This document shows positions 1-11,413 of a stretch of 38,286 nucleotides of DNA, piece by piece. Both the position numbers and the translations under genes were made by a program. Below the pieces are notes generated by a model. That model was not told the origin of the DNA. It saw only the letters and a program-made list of their open reading frames with translations, and did not search any database. Numbering within the stretch: the first letter of the stretch is position 1; every line of letters begins with the position of its first letter. The stretch is from Gnetum montanum (lineage: Eukaryota; Streptophyta; Gnetopsida; Gnetales; Gnetaceae): assembly GCA_015680685.1 (NCBI GenBank), contig MNCI01012645.1, positions 5,700-43,985 of the forward strand, given 5' to 3'.

Positions 1-1756
1 TGTCCCTCTTTTTCTTTTTGTCATAGTCACTACCTCACTCCTTAAACTCCTCTACAATTTTAAGAATGGTTTCAAATCCACTATCTAAGGAGTCCCACAT
101 TTGGTCTACCTTTGCTAACACTTCTGTTGTTAATTTTTGTAGTGGCAAGGTTTTCCTATGCACCATCTCTTTGAGTGGTGACTCTTCCTCCTTCTCATAG
201 AATCTCACTCCCCTTTTTCAGAGGGAAGGACTGCGGTTGTACTCTTCCGCACTTTCTCTCTTACGTAGCTCTCCTTCTTCCTTGGCTACTTGTTCCAGCA
301 ATCTATGGACCTAATGGGACCTAAGCTCTAATAATCTCCCTTGGGCATACATTCCAAGGGTTCTCCTAGTTTCATGCCTAAGTCCATCGACAAGATGGCG
401 CAGTTGATCCTGCAGCGAGTAACCATGGCTTGGGCAACAATGTAATAGTACATAATAACGACCCATGGCAGCATCCAAGGATTCATGATTTCCCTGCTTC
501 CATTCTTGGATTTGCTTTCATAGGTTGGACACCCAGGAGTACGTTTGATACTTATTATTAAACAGTTCTAGCATCATACTCCACCTTCGAATGGATTCTA
601 GTTCTAAGGACCAATACTAGCTTTTCGCTTCTTTTACTAGTGTCCTTGGGAACAACTTTAGTTTTTGCCATTCACTCTCGATGTTCTGCAAGGCACATGC
701 ATCGTGAAATGCCTGTAGGTGATTTTGAGGATCAGCGTCGTATCCCCCCTCAAATTGTGGGATATTATTCATGTCTAACCTCTTGATCCTGCTATCTTTT
801 TAGTGCCTTGTGGGAACTCCTACGACCTCCATGATATCTAACATGCTTCGGGTTGCAAGTAGGGGTTCTTCGTGGTCATTTTGTTCATAGCGTCTGTGAT
901 GTCTACACGGTTTCCTACTCTCCCATCTTCTATGCCGTGATTCTCTCGAGTGCCCTTGTCCTCTTTCTCAACTCTCTCGTCGAGGTTTCTCACTTTTTTT
1001 ACCTTTATCCTCACGATTAGGCTCCTTATGACTGTGTCTTGATATTGAAGGAGAGGGTGAATGTGACAATGAAGGTGAAGAAGAAGGAGAACCATCGCCA
1101 TGACGATGTTTCCTACCTTCTCTTCAGTGGTCCCGACCCCAATCATGGTTATGATCAAAATGCCCACCCTTATCATGTGTTTGTGTTCCCTCGTTGAACA
1201 CTTCGTGTTCGTGGGGATTAGAACAAGGATTGTGAATTGTGGAGTGGAGGTTCTGATACACCACCTCCTGACCATCGTTAGAAGGGGAAACATCGTTTTT
1301 TGGAGAACCTATTGGAATAGGTTCACCACCCTCAATTTCGCTTAAGATGGGTGGAGCGTTATAGGGCCCTTTGCCCTTCAACGATGTATAGTATCTCTCC
1401 TGTTGCAAGACCCTTTGACATTGCACTTCTGTGGGATGGTAATCCCTTGTGTCATAATTGCATGCAACGTATTCCACGTATAACTATGACATGCCTACTT
1501 GCACTAGAGCACAAAGAAGCATGTTGGGGACTACTCAGTCTGGAGGCAACACTATGTTACCCTCCAAGTCTCTCCAACGCAGTTGTTCATCTTGATGAAG
1601 AATAAAGGCAAAGTTAGGTATATACTCATCGTTATGAATATATACCACACAGAACTGTTGAGGCATTGGTAGATCTTGGTTACGTGTGTTGTGCCGCCGA
1701 CTATCTCTTGTGCGAGTCCTAGCCTATGAAGTGCTTTTGTGCAAAGAAGAAGACAT
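1..1756 (-). pseudogene. Athila-like Ty3/gypsy gag, left-hand copy, decayed
   Basis: Gag of an LTR retrotransposon, which would form the cytoplasmic particle packaging the element RNA. The likely start is the ATG at 1754-1756 on the minus strand, about 145 bases inside the LTR, matching the ATG at 36188-36190 in the second copy. In that frame I read a short N-terminal region (TYR-HIS-rich, positions 1124-1477 are stop-free), then a basic Ser/Arg/His linker around 870-1200, then the Retrotrans_gag core around 350-760 with a recognisable 'CPSHGYS' block. It aligns along its whole length with 34440-36190. In-frame stops (for example near 1121) break it. The C-terminal part and pol lie beyond the left edge of the window. 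The long open frame at 838-1293 is in a different frame and is treated as a finding rather than a gene. Confidence 0.8.
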
Positions 1757-1881
1757 TTTTGTCTCATTCAGTGTGCTATTTACCATTGTCTTATCTTTTC
1801 TTGATTAACCCTAAGCATTCGTTCTAGCATCCCAACGATATGAATGATCTCCTATGTTCTACGTAGCACACAAACAACTAA

Positions 1882-1900
1882 GTCCCTAACAACGGCGCCA
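1882..1900 (-). other. Primer-binding site, tRNA-Asp type
   Basis: On the minus strand this reads TGGCGCCGTTGTTAGGGAC, one base inside the LTR end. It resembles the complement of a plant tRNA-Asp 3' end, the usual primer of Athila/Tat elements. The first 11 bases look better preserved than in the second copy (36308-36325). Confidence 0.8.
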
Positions 1901-1901
1901 A

Positions 1902-2265
1902 TGATGAGTGGCAAGGTACCCCTATAGTCAACCATCCGAATACGAGCATCTCATGCACGATCCAGTCAAACTCTAAGGACTAAGTGCTTACGCGCCTTAA
2001 TGGAACAGTTAAGGTTTATCAATCGCTATCTTCCCAAACTTACTTGTATTGTCACGGTTGTATGGTTAAGTAAGCTTGAGGTATACGATTTTTATATCTT
2101 TTATCTTTTTAGCGTCTTATGCTAATAGGGGAAGGTGAAGAGAACTAAGTGACTAACTTTCATTAACTATTGACTAACTAAGTTCTAATTGTCCTAGCAC
2201 TAGTATTTGTTCCCACTTACCACACACACCATGAACTAGTGCAACACTGCTAGGAACTAGTAAAA
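1902..2265 (-). repeat. Truncated LTR of the left-hand Athila-like copy
   Basis: Starts with TGATGAG like the complete LTRs at 27139 and 36327 and follows them for about 350 bases, with landmarks such as GGTATGGTTAAGTAAGCTT-like text near 2065. Similarity fades between about 2255 and 2290. The missing part is the U3 end, with the TATA box and the 33-bp repeats, so this LTR has no visible promoter. The exact break is uncertain because the text becomes AT-rich there. Confidence 0.75.
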
Positions 2266-5200
2266 CAATAGTAATGTTAGGATATTAGTTTCTATTAGCT
2301 TCCAAAAATGATTTAGGAAAGCTAGTTCTAATGATTTATACCACATTTCCATTAATATATCATCCATAGCTTGCGTATTTTTTCTTTGCAAGACATTTCA
2401 ATCATACTAATTTCATCATAAGTTGCAATTGATTTTCAAAGTTCAAAGAGAGAATAAATAGCATAATACTTAATGACTAGTTGAGATGTAGTGGTAAAAA
2501 ATGGCTAGTTGTAAGAAAAAATTAAAGACATAACTATAATAAAAACAACTAGTTGTAGGAAAAAATAATAGAAGAAAAAAAGAAAACTATTTTTTAAATA
2601 CTTCTTTAAAAGAAATAATGGCTAAACTAAAAATAGCTAGTTGTAGGAAAAAAAGTAACATGGATACAAGGATATAAAAAGATATTTTGGTTTAAGCTAA
2701 TGTAAGTTTTGTTAGAGAAATATATTTTAGTTTGAAAAAAATAGATATTTTGATATGCTTATTTATTTAATATGGTTAATTTCACATTCTAAAGCAATAA
2801 CAATCATTTCATTAACTTGTTGTGACTTTTTGTTCTTCAAGCTATGCCCATGCCTACCTACTAGCATACGAGATAGCTTGGCCATGGAGGGTGAATTAAA
2901 GGCTCCATCCCAATGCTAGGCCAATCTAAATGCTTTGCAATAAAGCATACAAGTAAGCCTATGCTTATTCATGTTGTAGCATTGAAAGTACAACATAATA
3001 ATAGATTAATATACGAATATTCCATTCTATTCTATAAAAAAGTATAGAAATAAATAAAAAAAGGGATGTTCCCACTTCCTCTCTTAACCTATCAATCACA
3101 TAAAAATTTCATGTCATTGATATAGAGGTAAGGAAGATGTGAGAAATGATATTTTTTTAGGCAAGATAGTTGAAGACTAGTAGCACAACCCCTACCCACA
3201 TAGTAGAGTAGGTGTCAACCACTAAAGAAAAAATTATCACAACAAGGCTACACCATGACTTTCACTCATATAAGTGAAGGTAAGAATCAAACCCGCAATC
3301 TCCCAATTGAGAGATAAATAACTTTCCTTTAAATACATTTTCTATTCCTAAAATTTAAAAGCTACAAAAGGCTACTAAGGATAGAATATTTCAAGGAACA
3401 TGACATTATTTCAATTGAATTAAATTATCATTGTAGAAAGGAAGTGTCAACCTAAGAATGGTTAATAACATTAACAAGAGTTTAAAATGAAGATGTTAAG
3501 ACTACTAAAGAGTTATAGAGAGTGAAAATGAGTTTCTTCATAGCCATTGAATATACATGTAGAGATTGAATCTTTAAAGGTGGATTTTGTTGAATGATTT
3601 TGCAAATGTTAAATCCATAGATTATACTTTTTTTAATACTAAAAAATTGTTTTGTTTGTTAAGAAAATCTCTTCAGATTCTTGTGTGAGCTAGAAGATTC
3701 ATTTAGTTTGATTACTTTTTTAGATTCTTTTCAAATTTAACTTCTAGAGGTATCCAAATACTAGACTCAACATTAAGATAGATGTACCCTCTTTTCTTAT
3801 AATAAATAAACCTAGCTTAATAAACCTTACTACCAAATTTTTGGCACCTTCATGATTTGTAAGATTGACATGCTAAAGTTATACAACAAGTAATATGAAT
3901 AATATGACAACTAATATACTTTCATTTAGCTAAAAAGTTATTCACTATAACTAACCTTAGTAAAACTAATTCCATGTAAGTAATTAATTTTTGATCTATT
4001 GGATATTACCTAAATTTCATCTAGAATGCTATCCTAGCCACCACTCATGAATTTATTAAAAACATAGAATCAAAGATGAAAATTTTAAAAATAAAAATTA
4101 TACCTCATCACTCTTTCCTTCAAACCACATTTGTATTAATTACAGAGTCACTGGTGTAGCTTACACATATATGTCACATACATTTGATTTTTGCTAAGCT
4201 TATGTCTATACATTGCCTACATTTGATTCTTGCTAAGCTTGCACTTGTATGTAAGTACATTTAACTCTTGCTAAACATGATGAAAAGTGATATTTTAAAT
4301 CACTCATGCTATGCAATGTGTTGTTGCATTGCATTAGTGACTAGGTGAATAATGCATCTAGTCCCCATGTAATTCAAGTTGCACAGAAGTTGATGTAATT
4401 CATTTAGATAAAAATGTTTTCTCCACCTTATCATGGAAGATTAAAATTTGCAAATGCATGAAAACAAGAGGGAGGTATAACTATAAAATTTGGTAATAGA
4501 ATGTTTCCTCGAAATTTGACAATTGATCAAAGGATAGTAGCCTAGGATAGGGTTCTTCATCCATTAGATTCCATACCCTTCCTAAGATTTGCATTTTATT
4601 CTTCCCTCCCTCATCATTCCCAACATCATTACACCAACATAGTGGAGCTATTGTGACATGCCTTACATATGAAGGAGTCCAAGGTGCAAGTGTGTCATGA
4701 CAATTATAGTTAGCAAGTAGCATCTTTCAATCAACATCTTTGGGGTAGCATTTGGATTAAAATTTCTAAAGATAGGTTGTGGTGCAGATATAACTTAGTA
4801 ACACAGTGCTCTTCGAGAGGATTTCAAATTAAAAGATATGACTATTTAAATTTTCTTGTAAAATGTGCTATATTAAACTTTATAAATAATTTTAAAATTA
4901 ATTTTTCATTTTTTGAAACTAGGAACTCAATCCTAGGACCTTTTTAGTTCCCAAAAAAATCATAATCTTAATCCTTAACTAGCCACCAAAGTAATCAAGG
5001 GGATTCTACTAATTTTTTATGTAACCCAACTATGCTTCATCACTATAAGATTGTATCGCATTATGGTAGGACCAAAATCCATCATAGTATGGTTGTAGCA
5101 ACCACAAAATAATTTAAAAAAACCTTCTTGTGAGGGTTTCGTTAGTAGGCTTGGGCCATGTTACATCCTACAACATTGTCCAACTACACCACATTGTAGC

Positions 5201-5630
5201 AAGGCTACTTCTTGTGATGCTACCTAGGTTTAGCATCTTACAAGACAAATTTCCATTATTAAAGTACCATGGCATAGGCTACATGTCCCCTAATATAAAA
5301 TTCTAACTTTTCTTGTTGCTTCCTTCTCATTCATGTAATACTGCCACCATAATTATTGTCATTGTTGATGTTCTTGTCATTTACGCCACCACAACTTTTT
5401 CCTTCTCTTATGATAATAACAAATAGCAATGATGTCTTGTGGCACCACCTACTTTCAATGCTTGTCAATAATCTTGTTTTTTTTTTTGTTCAATGCTTCT
5501 TGGCTACATCATTTCTTGTTAGTACTCATCAATAGTATTGTTTTCTCTCAATGCCTATGTGTGTAGTTTATTAATTGAAAAACCATTTAAATAATCATAC
5601 ATCGATTCTTAAAGTCTAGGCATAAATAAT
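2266..5630. other. AT-rich stretch without a recognisable gene
   Basis: No open frame here resembles a known family; the 80-codon minus-strand frame at 4481-4723 has no domain I recognise. Near 2507, 2549 and 2637 the motif CTAGTTGTARGAAAAAA recurs. A possible SINE-like Pol III B-box (minus, GGGTTTGATTC, about 3284-3294) is present but lacks a convincing partner A-box. Homopolymer T runs occur near 5480. Confidence 0.6.
4180..4280. repeat. About 39-bp degenerate tandem repeat, three units
   Basis: The word ACATTTGATTYTTGCTAAGC starts at 4180 and 4219, and a weaker version (ACATTTAACTCTTGCTAAAC) starts at 4257, giving periods of 39 and 38. Noncoding, no known family. Confidence 0.65.
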
Positions 5631-5631
5631 G

Positions 5632-5770
5632 AGATGTTAGCTTAGTGGTAAAACTCTTGATTTGAAAGCTCCAAGTTATGGATTTGATTCTAGTGGACAA
5701 TGCTGAGTTATAAAGTTCTAATTGAACTATATTACAATTCTTTCGAGGTTCCAACACCCCCCTCCCCTCC
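5632..5770 (+). repeat. tRNA-derived SINE-like repeat, family S1, copy 1
   Basis: A Pol III A-box-like TAGCTTAGTGGTAA (5638-5651) is followed 43 bases later by a B-box-like GGATTTGATTCT (5680-5691), then a body ending in CCAACACCCC. The B-box and about 45 bases after it are closely shared with 21861-21920, which shows it is a dispersed repeat. SINEs are non-autonomous and depend on LINE enzymes for movement. There is no clear A-rich tail or target duplication. Confidence 0.6.
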
Positions 5771-6476
5771 TTCAACCTTAAAGTTTATACATGTAAAAAA
5801 TCATTTAGATGAGAAGCCAAGTTTGAAGAAGATATTTTACTTAGTGTATCAAATAGTTCCATTAGCTAATGCATACTCTACCTACTTTTAACCATTAATT
5901 GGTAAGTTTAATTCCCAAATTCAAGAGTGGATAATTCTCATGGATAGTATTCATTAGGAGTCCCAACTACCATGATTACTAAGTATAAGTCAACATCCTT
6001 CTTTGTTGAGACCTTAGATTATATTTTTCTATGAAAATTGATTCTTCTAAGTTACCAAATTACTAAAGTTACTTGCAAAGAAAGAAGTTTACCATGATTA
6101 AGCCTTACATCTAGAATGTGGCTATCTGATCAAATTTCTATCATGGTTGAATTATAATTATATCTTTCAACCTTAAAACAAGATGATGTAACATGGAGTT
6201 TCTCAACTCTAATTTTATTTTCTTACTTTTTCTTTCTTTTATTTAATTAATATTCAAAAAATTAATTAATTAAATATTCTCTTGCAATACAAGTTAGAAC
6301 TAAGGATTTGTCCTACCTTCATATCGATAACTAAAGAACACCATATGCACATAGTGTAACCTTGATTAGGACTTTAGGACCTGTGATTGATAGTTGATAA
6401 ATCTTTGATTCTCATCTTGTCATTATCATTGAAATAAATGAAAGATCATCACCCAAAGGCTCAATCCTCATCCTAC

Positions 6477-6605
6477 AAAGGTGAGGCCCTAGGAACATTG
6501 GTGGATAAGTGAAAACCTAAACTCTTTCAAGTGGCTACACCCAGGCTTAAACCCAAGTCTTACAACTTGAGAAATAAGCACCTTACCATCACTCCAAGTG
6601 GTGTT
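6477..6605 (-). repeat. tRNA-derived SINE-like repeat, family S2, copy 1
   Basis: Read on the minus strand, an A-box-like GATGGTAAGGTGCTTA (6577-6592) is followed by a B-box-like GGTTTAAGCCT (6543-6553). The same arrangement and intervening text (TTATTTCTCAAGT) recur on the plus strand at 22438-22490. The 3' limit is vague. Confidence 0.55.
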
Positions 6606-8829
6606 CACTTGAATAAATGAAAGATATATTATGAATTTATTTTTTAGCTTTCTATTTAACTTATATTATAATTGCAAATTAAGTAAAAGAATTTTAAACC
6701 TAATAAAAAATAAAAAATTAAAGAATTAAATTTTGGAGAAAGAACCTAATGTGGATCCATTTGAGAACAAATGAAAGCTAAGGGGAATATATTATCATAT
6801 CCCTAATCCTAAATGGTGTTTTTTTGTAATGAATGCTATAATTATCATTAAAAGATCCTTAATAAAAGAACATGTTGTGACTACAGGCATGCCTTTTAAG
6901 AAAACCTTTGGGAGTTTGACCTAAGGTATTTATAATGATAGCTTAAATATTAGACTAGTATCAAGTCATATAGATAGTAATGATAAATAATAAGAGTTGG
7001 ATAAAGCAGGAGAGGAAGAGACTTAGTTACTACTTTTGATCAAGTCTTGGCCCAACCATGATGGTAGTTCTAGATTATCTCTAGAAGATTGATGCCAAAG
7101 AAAATAACCTCAAGAACGTTAAAGTATGACCCCTATATTCTTATTTCTTTTTTTAGTTTCTTCATTTACAAAGTGTATTTTCTTTTTTCCTTTTTGCATT
7201 TTCCATAAATTATTTAATGCATAGTGTTAAATGTATATATTTTTAACATGTTAGATATTTGTGCAATAGAATAAGGTCCCTAACATACAATGATGATAGA
7301 ATTTTTGGCTCCAAACTCCTTTGGAAAAGTAACCATGAGTTAACCACAAGTTTAGGAGAGCTCGTGATATGACAACATGAGTCACGGTATTTGTCCATGA
7401 GTAGTGGTGAGGTCAAAATAGAAACAAATTTGAAGATTAAGAATACCATTAGTAATGGGTAGATACCATTATTCATGGTTGATATAAAAGGATTGCTAAA
7501 GCTAGTGATGAGGTCATGGCAATAAAAGATCCAACCACGAATAATGATTTAAGACCACGAGTGGTCTTAGATAAGTTGTGATCTTTGTGCACTTCAACCA
7601 CAAGTGTATCATGAGTCATGGTTACCAACAATGAGTGGAATACCAAGTCGTGGTCTTAAAGGATTTTGACTATAAGGTTGTGGTCATGTAGGCAACACAA
7701 AAATGGTGAACTTCAGCTAGAATTTCTTCAAATATTCAAAACAACGAACTTCCAAACTTTGTAAAGATGAAACTTAGGCCTCCATATGAATCATATCCAA
7801 GTCTTAAACAACTAAGAATACTTAAAATTACTTTTAAACAACAACTTTAAATTACTTTTAAACAACAACTTTAAATTAACTCTAGAAAATCCTTAAAACT
7901 AAAAAAACCTTGTGAACTTATGTAACTTTTATAACTTTGAGAACTAAGGAAATGAACTAAGAACATGTAAAACAACTTTGAACTTGAGAACTTGAATGAG
8001 AAAAGAGATAAATTTATAAACATGTGAGCATGGAAACAAATTGAGACTAAATGAAAATAATTTGTGTTCAAAACACTATGAACATGAGAACAAGGAAGAG
8101 CAAAATGCTCTTCAAAAACTCCAGCAAAGTACATATGAGAAGAAACACCCAAAATATTTTAGAAAATAGATGTCTCTTTCTTAATATTTTTTAGCAAAAA
8201 ATGAAGCATAATTTATACCAGTGTGAGGAAGTGGCCATGTAAGGCCATTATTGCTCTCACCACTACTCCACTCCTAGAGCATATCTTTGCATGATGAACA
8301 CTTCGTATTTCACCAACCTTCTATAAGCATGTTTGACATTACTCTAATTCCACTATGACAACTTGGTCTATTGAATCCACTACTTTGTGCACATTATTCT
8401 ATAAAAGTTATTTGAAAAAGTAACACATCTAATTAGCATGACCTTGAACACAAATAAGGTATATAACCTTTGAACTTCAATATAAAAGAAAATGGAATAC
8501 ATGAGCACTCTAGACAATTTCCAACATGACAATTATCATGACATCAAGAATGGGTTATCATAGGTTTTTTTTTCCTATACATACTAGAAATATACAATGA
8601 TATACAAAATGTAATAACAGTGAAGGAGATTACACCATGCATGCACATAAACTACAAAATATCACAAACATATAAAAATTGATCAAATGACATGCTTTTC
8701 AATTCCAAGGCCATAAATGAAAACTTTTTATCAAATAAATTCAAGTTTGATGAAGGCTTCCTCTCTTAAGGCACTGAGATCATGCTTTGGCTACTCTTCT
8801 CTTGATGGCTTTAGTTCTTAGATGTAAGT
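6606..8829. other. AT-rich stretch without a recognisable gene
   Basis: The short open frames here (for example 7243-7476 and 7871-8152, both minus) show no known domain and look like chance frames. The stretch contains a perfect 9-bp-arm dyad at 7550-7569 (TAAGACCAC, GA, GTGGTCTTA) in a zone rich in GTGGTC and CATGAGT words, and a 24-bp duplication at 7826-7873. Confidence 0.6.
7826..7873. repeat. 24-bp tandem duplication
   Basis: AATTACTTTTAAACAACAAC occurs at 7826 and again at 7850, period 24. Two units only, AT-rich, no known family. Confidence 0.7.
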
Positions 8830-8839
8830 TTTAAAGGTT

Positions 8840-8905
8840 TAAATATATAAAACTAGCTTAGTTATATATTTATAATATATATCTATAAATTAGCTGAGAG
8901 AATCT
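8840..8905 (+). repeat. Short LINE scrap, inverted copy of 18985-19055
   Basis: About 62 bases (ACTAGCTTAGTTATAT... to ...GAGAGAATCTTAT) match the reverse complement of 18985-19055, which lies inside a LINE reverse-transcriptase fragment near the expected catalytic YADD region. It is therefore probably a scrap of the same LINE family in opposite orientation. No longer LINE reading can be followed on either side. Confidence 0.5.
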
Positions 8906-9032
8906 TATTTGTTTACAAGTAAAAAGTTCTTTAAGTAAAAAATTTCACGACTTCTATACGAAGAACAAGATTTAAAAACCCAAATTTTTATGCCTTCTGG
9001 ACAAAGAACAAGAGCTCTGTACCTTATTTTTC

Positions 9033-9232
9033 CTAAGGACGAGTTTTCTGAAATAAAAATTTTCATCAATTAGTGTATGCTCTCATCCTCGGCCAAATTT
9101 GTTGTTTTTCCATCATATTAATATCAATACCANCTAAGGATGGGTTTTTTGAAATAAAAATTTTCATCAATTAGTGTATGCTCTCACCCTCGGCCAAATT
9201 TGTTGTTTTTCCATCATATTAATATCAATACC
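9033..9232. repeat. 101-bp near-perfect tandem duplication with an N at the junction
   Basis: CTAAGGAYGRGTTTTYTGAA starts at 9033 and 9134. The two 101-bp units differ at only a few bases. The only ambiguous base I noticed in the window, N at 9133, sits exactly at the unit boundary, so the duplication could be real or could come from joining two overlapping contig ends. Confidence 0.85.
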
Positions 9233-9639
9233 ACATATATACACATACATACATATATTAATTTAGGCATATATACATAAAAATCTATAAGAATGAGGTT
9301 CATGGTTCAAAACCACATAAGAGTATATAAATGAAACATTAGATAGTGTTCTACAAAAATGCCCTAAGATCTGCTACATATAAAACAACCTACTTATATT
9401 TTGATGTGAAATATAATGAGATGGATAAACATCTCTTAAAAAAGATAATGAAACTAAAATGACAATTTTATTACAGTAAAAAAAGATAATTGAAACTACA
9501 ACAAATGAACAACTTATGCAAAATACATTCATATTAAAAAAATTTAAGTACAACAAATGTGTCCAATAGTTATGTAACTTAAATAATTCTCCTATAAAAT
9601 TACCAAGAACCAATATTAGTTTCTTAAATAGCTTATATA
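9233..9639. other. AT-rich stretch, nothing recognised
   Basis: TATA-rich simple sequence and a 79-codon minus-strand frame (9374-9613) with no known domain. I see nothing to support a gene. Confidence 0.5.
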
Positions 9640-10690
9640 TAAATAAACTACTGATTTGTCATTTTATTCTACAAAACTCTATTTTGCAACATTTTAATAA
9701 TATAACTTGGTCATCTTCTACCACTTATAGTAAACACAACTGATATCTTCTATCTTTATGTTGCACATTATTCCATCTTCTAATTTCAACATAGAGGTAA
9801 TGTGATCCCATTCTTACTCTATTTATTGATGCTCTTATAGATATTGGAATTGTTATTTGTACATATTCTACTTTACCATGACTACCACATCTAATATCTT
9901 TTTAGTAAAATAAAAGATTTTTTTGTATTTGTACCTTATCTTGTCATCTCTAATTCTCTTTCTTTAACAAGTTTTCAAACTTATTTTGAATTTATAATTA
10001 TAGTAATATTTTTAATACCTCATTTTTGTAGTCTTAATTTTCCTTTATGCCACCATTCTTTATGTTCAAATTTTTGGATAATACCTCATGAGATCTTAGT
10101 GCTACTATTATTAATCTAATAGAATATTAAAAACTAATATATTTTTCAAATTTCAATACAAGTATTGCATATGAAACTTGAGTTTTTACCTTGAATTCAT
10201 CTAGCAAGAATTATTTTTAAAGTTTTTTAATTTTCTTCCATGATTCTTAATCAAGACTTAGACCTTAAACTACGCATTCATAAAGCACTGTAGCTTCTAT
10301 AATTGTTAAAAAAAGGTATTTTTGAATTACCCAAGTTTAAATATTATGATTGATATTTCTATTGTTCATTGTATATAAAGCCTTCCAACCATTTGCAACT
10401 TGTTGTAATAAACAATACTTCTACGAATTTTAAGAGCATTCTACTTCCAAATATTTGTATTTGTTCACAATCTCAAGTTTTTAATTATTTAGCTGGAAAG
10501 TATAATCCTTCTTATTAGTTTCACAAATTGGTACTTTTGTTTTATCAACATTCACCTTCATTTTTATAACTTCACATAATTTTTATAATTGACGAAACAT
10601 TATTTTTGATCCTATTTTAAATTTTCAATTAGTATCACATCATATATAAAGATTACAAATCATATCCATGACTAAATTCATTTTAATGAT
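9640..10690 (-). pseudogene. LINE reverse transcriptase, C-terminal part, decayed
   Basis: In several minus-strand frames this carries ordered hallmarks of a LINE ORF2. A degenerate catalytic block lies near 10665 (reads YDVILIEN where YADDxxLxAE is expected). 'KMKVNVDKTK' follows near 10560-10590, then a 'YKYLEVE' block near 10465 and an ESWKKIKKL block near 10240. A C-terminal 'MGSHYLYVEIRRW' region lies near 9790-9840. ORF2 would copy element RNA at a nicked target. Stops and frameshifts are frequent, and the catalytic AD is lost. The N-terminal half is absent here; a fragment of apparently similar type lies at 18964-19560. The clade is not resolved; this is not the L1 type seen at 23030-27133. 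Confidence 0.7.
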
Positions 10691-10696
10691 ACAATT

Positions 10697-10731
10697 TTGG
10701 CCGAGGGGCCAACAACCAATCATAGATTGGT
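10697..10731. other. Two adjacent small perfect dyads
   Basis: TTGGCC-GAGG-GGCCAA (10697-10712) is followed two bases later by ACCAATC-ATA-GATTGGT (10715-10731). They sit between the two LINE fragments and might be element termini or RNA hairpins. No known family. Confidence 0.5.
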
Positions 10732-10784
10732 AATGCTAAATAATATTTTATCCATAAGGCTCTAATGGTTACATCTAGTAACAT

Positions 10785-11270
10785 CATCATCATCATCATT
10801 CTACCCTTGTTCTAGGGGTCACATTTAGTAACATCATCATCATCATAGCAATGTTTCAACAAAATGGGCTCAACTACCAACGTTCTTTTTTGCTATTTGC
10901 ATGTATGAAGAGCTAGATCTTTATTTATTTATAGTTCCTTCAAATCATCTTCAATTTTTTTCCTATGTCTATTTTGGTCCTTTCAATAGCTTTCCTCAAA
11001 TAAATGTATCAAGCTTTTTTCTATAGACTTATTATTTAATCTTCTTCGCATATGTCCAAACCATCTAAGCCATCATTCTTGTAACTTATCTAAAATACAA
11101 GCCACTTTAAGTCTTCCTCTAATGCCTGAAGTATGCAATTTATCTATTTTGGTAACATTTAGCATCTATCTATGTATTCGCACTTTAGCCACACTAATTT
11201 TTTATTCATGCCTCTTTTTCACATCTAGTAATGGTAAATAATAATTTTTTTCCATAACATCCTATGGAGT
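10785..11270 (-). pseudogene. RTE-like LINE 3' end with ATG-repeat tail
   Basis: On the minus strand the text near 11040-11075 reads 'LRWFGHMRRR', the near-invariant block found just before the C terminus of many plant RTE-type LINE polyproteins. Upstream is a region resembling the usual 'MCGxTRxDRIRNexIR' segment (reads 'MLNVTKIDKLHTSGIR'). Downstream is a 'VVEP' end resembling the usual 'HVADP'. It finishes in ATG trinucleotide runs (plus-strand CATCATCAT at about 10785-10800 and 10833-10847), as RTE elements often do. Stops interrupt it, and the reverse-transcriptase core is missing. Confidence 0.65.
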
Positions 11271-11413
11271 TGCATTAGGTAACACTAAAAAAGATTGCAT
11301 CCATATCACTATAGGAGCTACATCAGTTAATGCTATAAATATATTTTCATTCATAAGAAACCATATAGAATGCAATTTTTTTTTAATTTTATGACAGTTG
11401 ATCAAGAGTCTTT

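Noticed and set aside
3270-3335. Third-type SINE on the minus strand
   Set aside because: Only a B-box-like GGGTTTGATTC is visible; no second copy in the window and no clear A-box.
5632-5700. Functional tRNA gene
   Set aside because: Only the A- and B-box-like parts are present; there is no cloverleaf acceptor stem or anticodon arm, and a second copy shows it is a dispersed repeat.
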